7,418 nt of DNA from an uncultured Eubacteriales bacterium. GTDB taxonomy: Bacteria > Bacillota_A > Clostridia > Saccharofermentanales > Saccharofermentanaceae. The notes under the pieces are model-generated. The model ran no database searches and was not told the origin of the DNA. It was given only the letters and a program-made list of their open reading frames with translations. Of the stretch, positions 7,240 through 7,418 are shown piece after piece. How positions within the stretch are numbered: the stretch's first letter is position 1; each line of letters starts with the position of its first letter. A program made the translations under genes and the position numbers. Location of the stretch: assembly GCA_900313405.1 (NCBI GenBank), contig OMQY01000034.1, positions 1-7,418 on the forward strand, given 5' to 3'.

Positions 7240-7418
7240 ATGTATACTGACAGTCACAATCACACAGGGAGGTTCAGTCCCGATGCCCAGATGACTATTG
7301 ATGAACTCATTAACACGGCTAAGGAACGCTCCATCCCCCGTGTCGGCATCACTGATCACTACGAGATGGACTATCCTCATAAGGAAGATCCCTTATTTAC
7401 CCAGCTTTTCAACTTGAA
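7240..7418 (+). CDS. PHP-domain phosphoesterase, histidinol-phosphatase (HisJ/HisK)-like, partial
   Basis: These are the first 59 residues of a PHP-family metal-dependent phosphoesterase, cut by the right edge. The start is ATG at 7240, seven bases after AAGG (7229-7232). The opening DSHNHTGRFSPDA carries the HxH metal pair H6/H8 and the SxD pattern usual in histidinol-phosphatases. D39-H40 in VGITDHYEMD is the second PHP motif. If it is a histidinol-phosphatase, it catalyses the penultimate histidine step, histidinol phosphate to histidinol. Many relatives act on other phosphates, and the C-terminal metal ligands lie outside the window, so the substrate is unconfirmed. It is transcribed divergently from the aminopeptidase, with 99 bases between the start codons. 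A TATGAT at 7202-7207 (or TAGAAT at 7207-7212) could be its -10 element, but no good -35 is at the right distance. No other his genes are visible. Confidence 0.82.
   Translation, partial: MYTDSHNHTGRFSPDAQMTIDELINTAKERSIPRVGITDHYEMDYPHKEDPLFTQLFNL

Overview
The window looks like ordinary chromosomal DNA of a Bacillota bacterium, most likely of the class Clostridia. This is inferred from the strong GGAGG-type ribosome binding sites, the moderate base composition (judged by eye, not counted), frequent ATA (Ile) and AGA/AGG (Arg) codons, and the gene families present. These are a three-helix Gram-positive cardiolipin synthase, a TM287/288-type heterodimeric ABC exporter and a type 1 M18 aminopeptidase. 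All four minus-strand genes whose ends are visible stop with TGA. Genus cannot be read from the sequence.

Layout, right to left on the minus strand: an M18 zinc aminopeptidase (5734-7140), a cardiolipin synthase (4152-5717), a TRZ/ATZ-MtaD-type amidohydrolase (2871-4133), the degenerate-site half of an ABC exporter (1134-2858), and the second ABC exporter half (1-1117), which runs off the left edge just before its Walker A motif. The four gaps are only 12-18 bases and no terminator is visible, so these five genes probably form one operon. It likely starts from a promoter at 7171-7199 and continues beyond the window. A divergent PHP-family phosphoesterase gene (7240 onward) begins at the right and is cut by the window edge. 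Its closest match is histidinol-phosphatase of the HisJ/HisK type.

The two ABC genes form the clearest functional unit. The upstream subunit carries Asp in place of the catalytic Glu and Gln in place of the switch-loop His, as in the degenerate half of asymmetric exporters, so its downstream neighbour should supply the competent site. The other three genes (peptide turnover, acidic phospholipid synthesis, possible thio-adenosine or related deamination) have no obvious shared pathway and look like a housekeeping cluster. The window has no gene-free stretch above 300 bases, and I saw no RNA gene, CRISPR array, mobile element or phage gene. I found no convincing undescribed system. The points worth checking are the altered motifs in the amidohydrolase and the cardiolipin synthase, and the asymmetric ABC pair.
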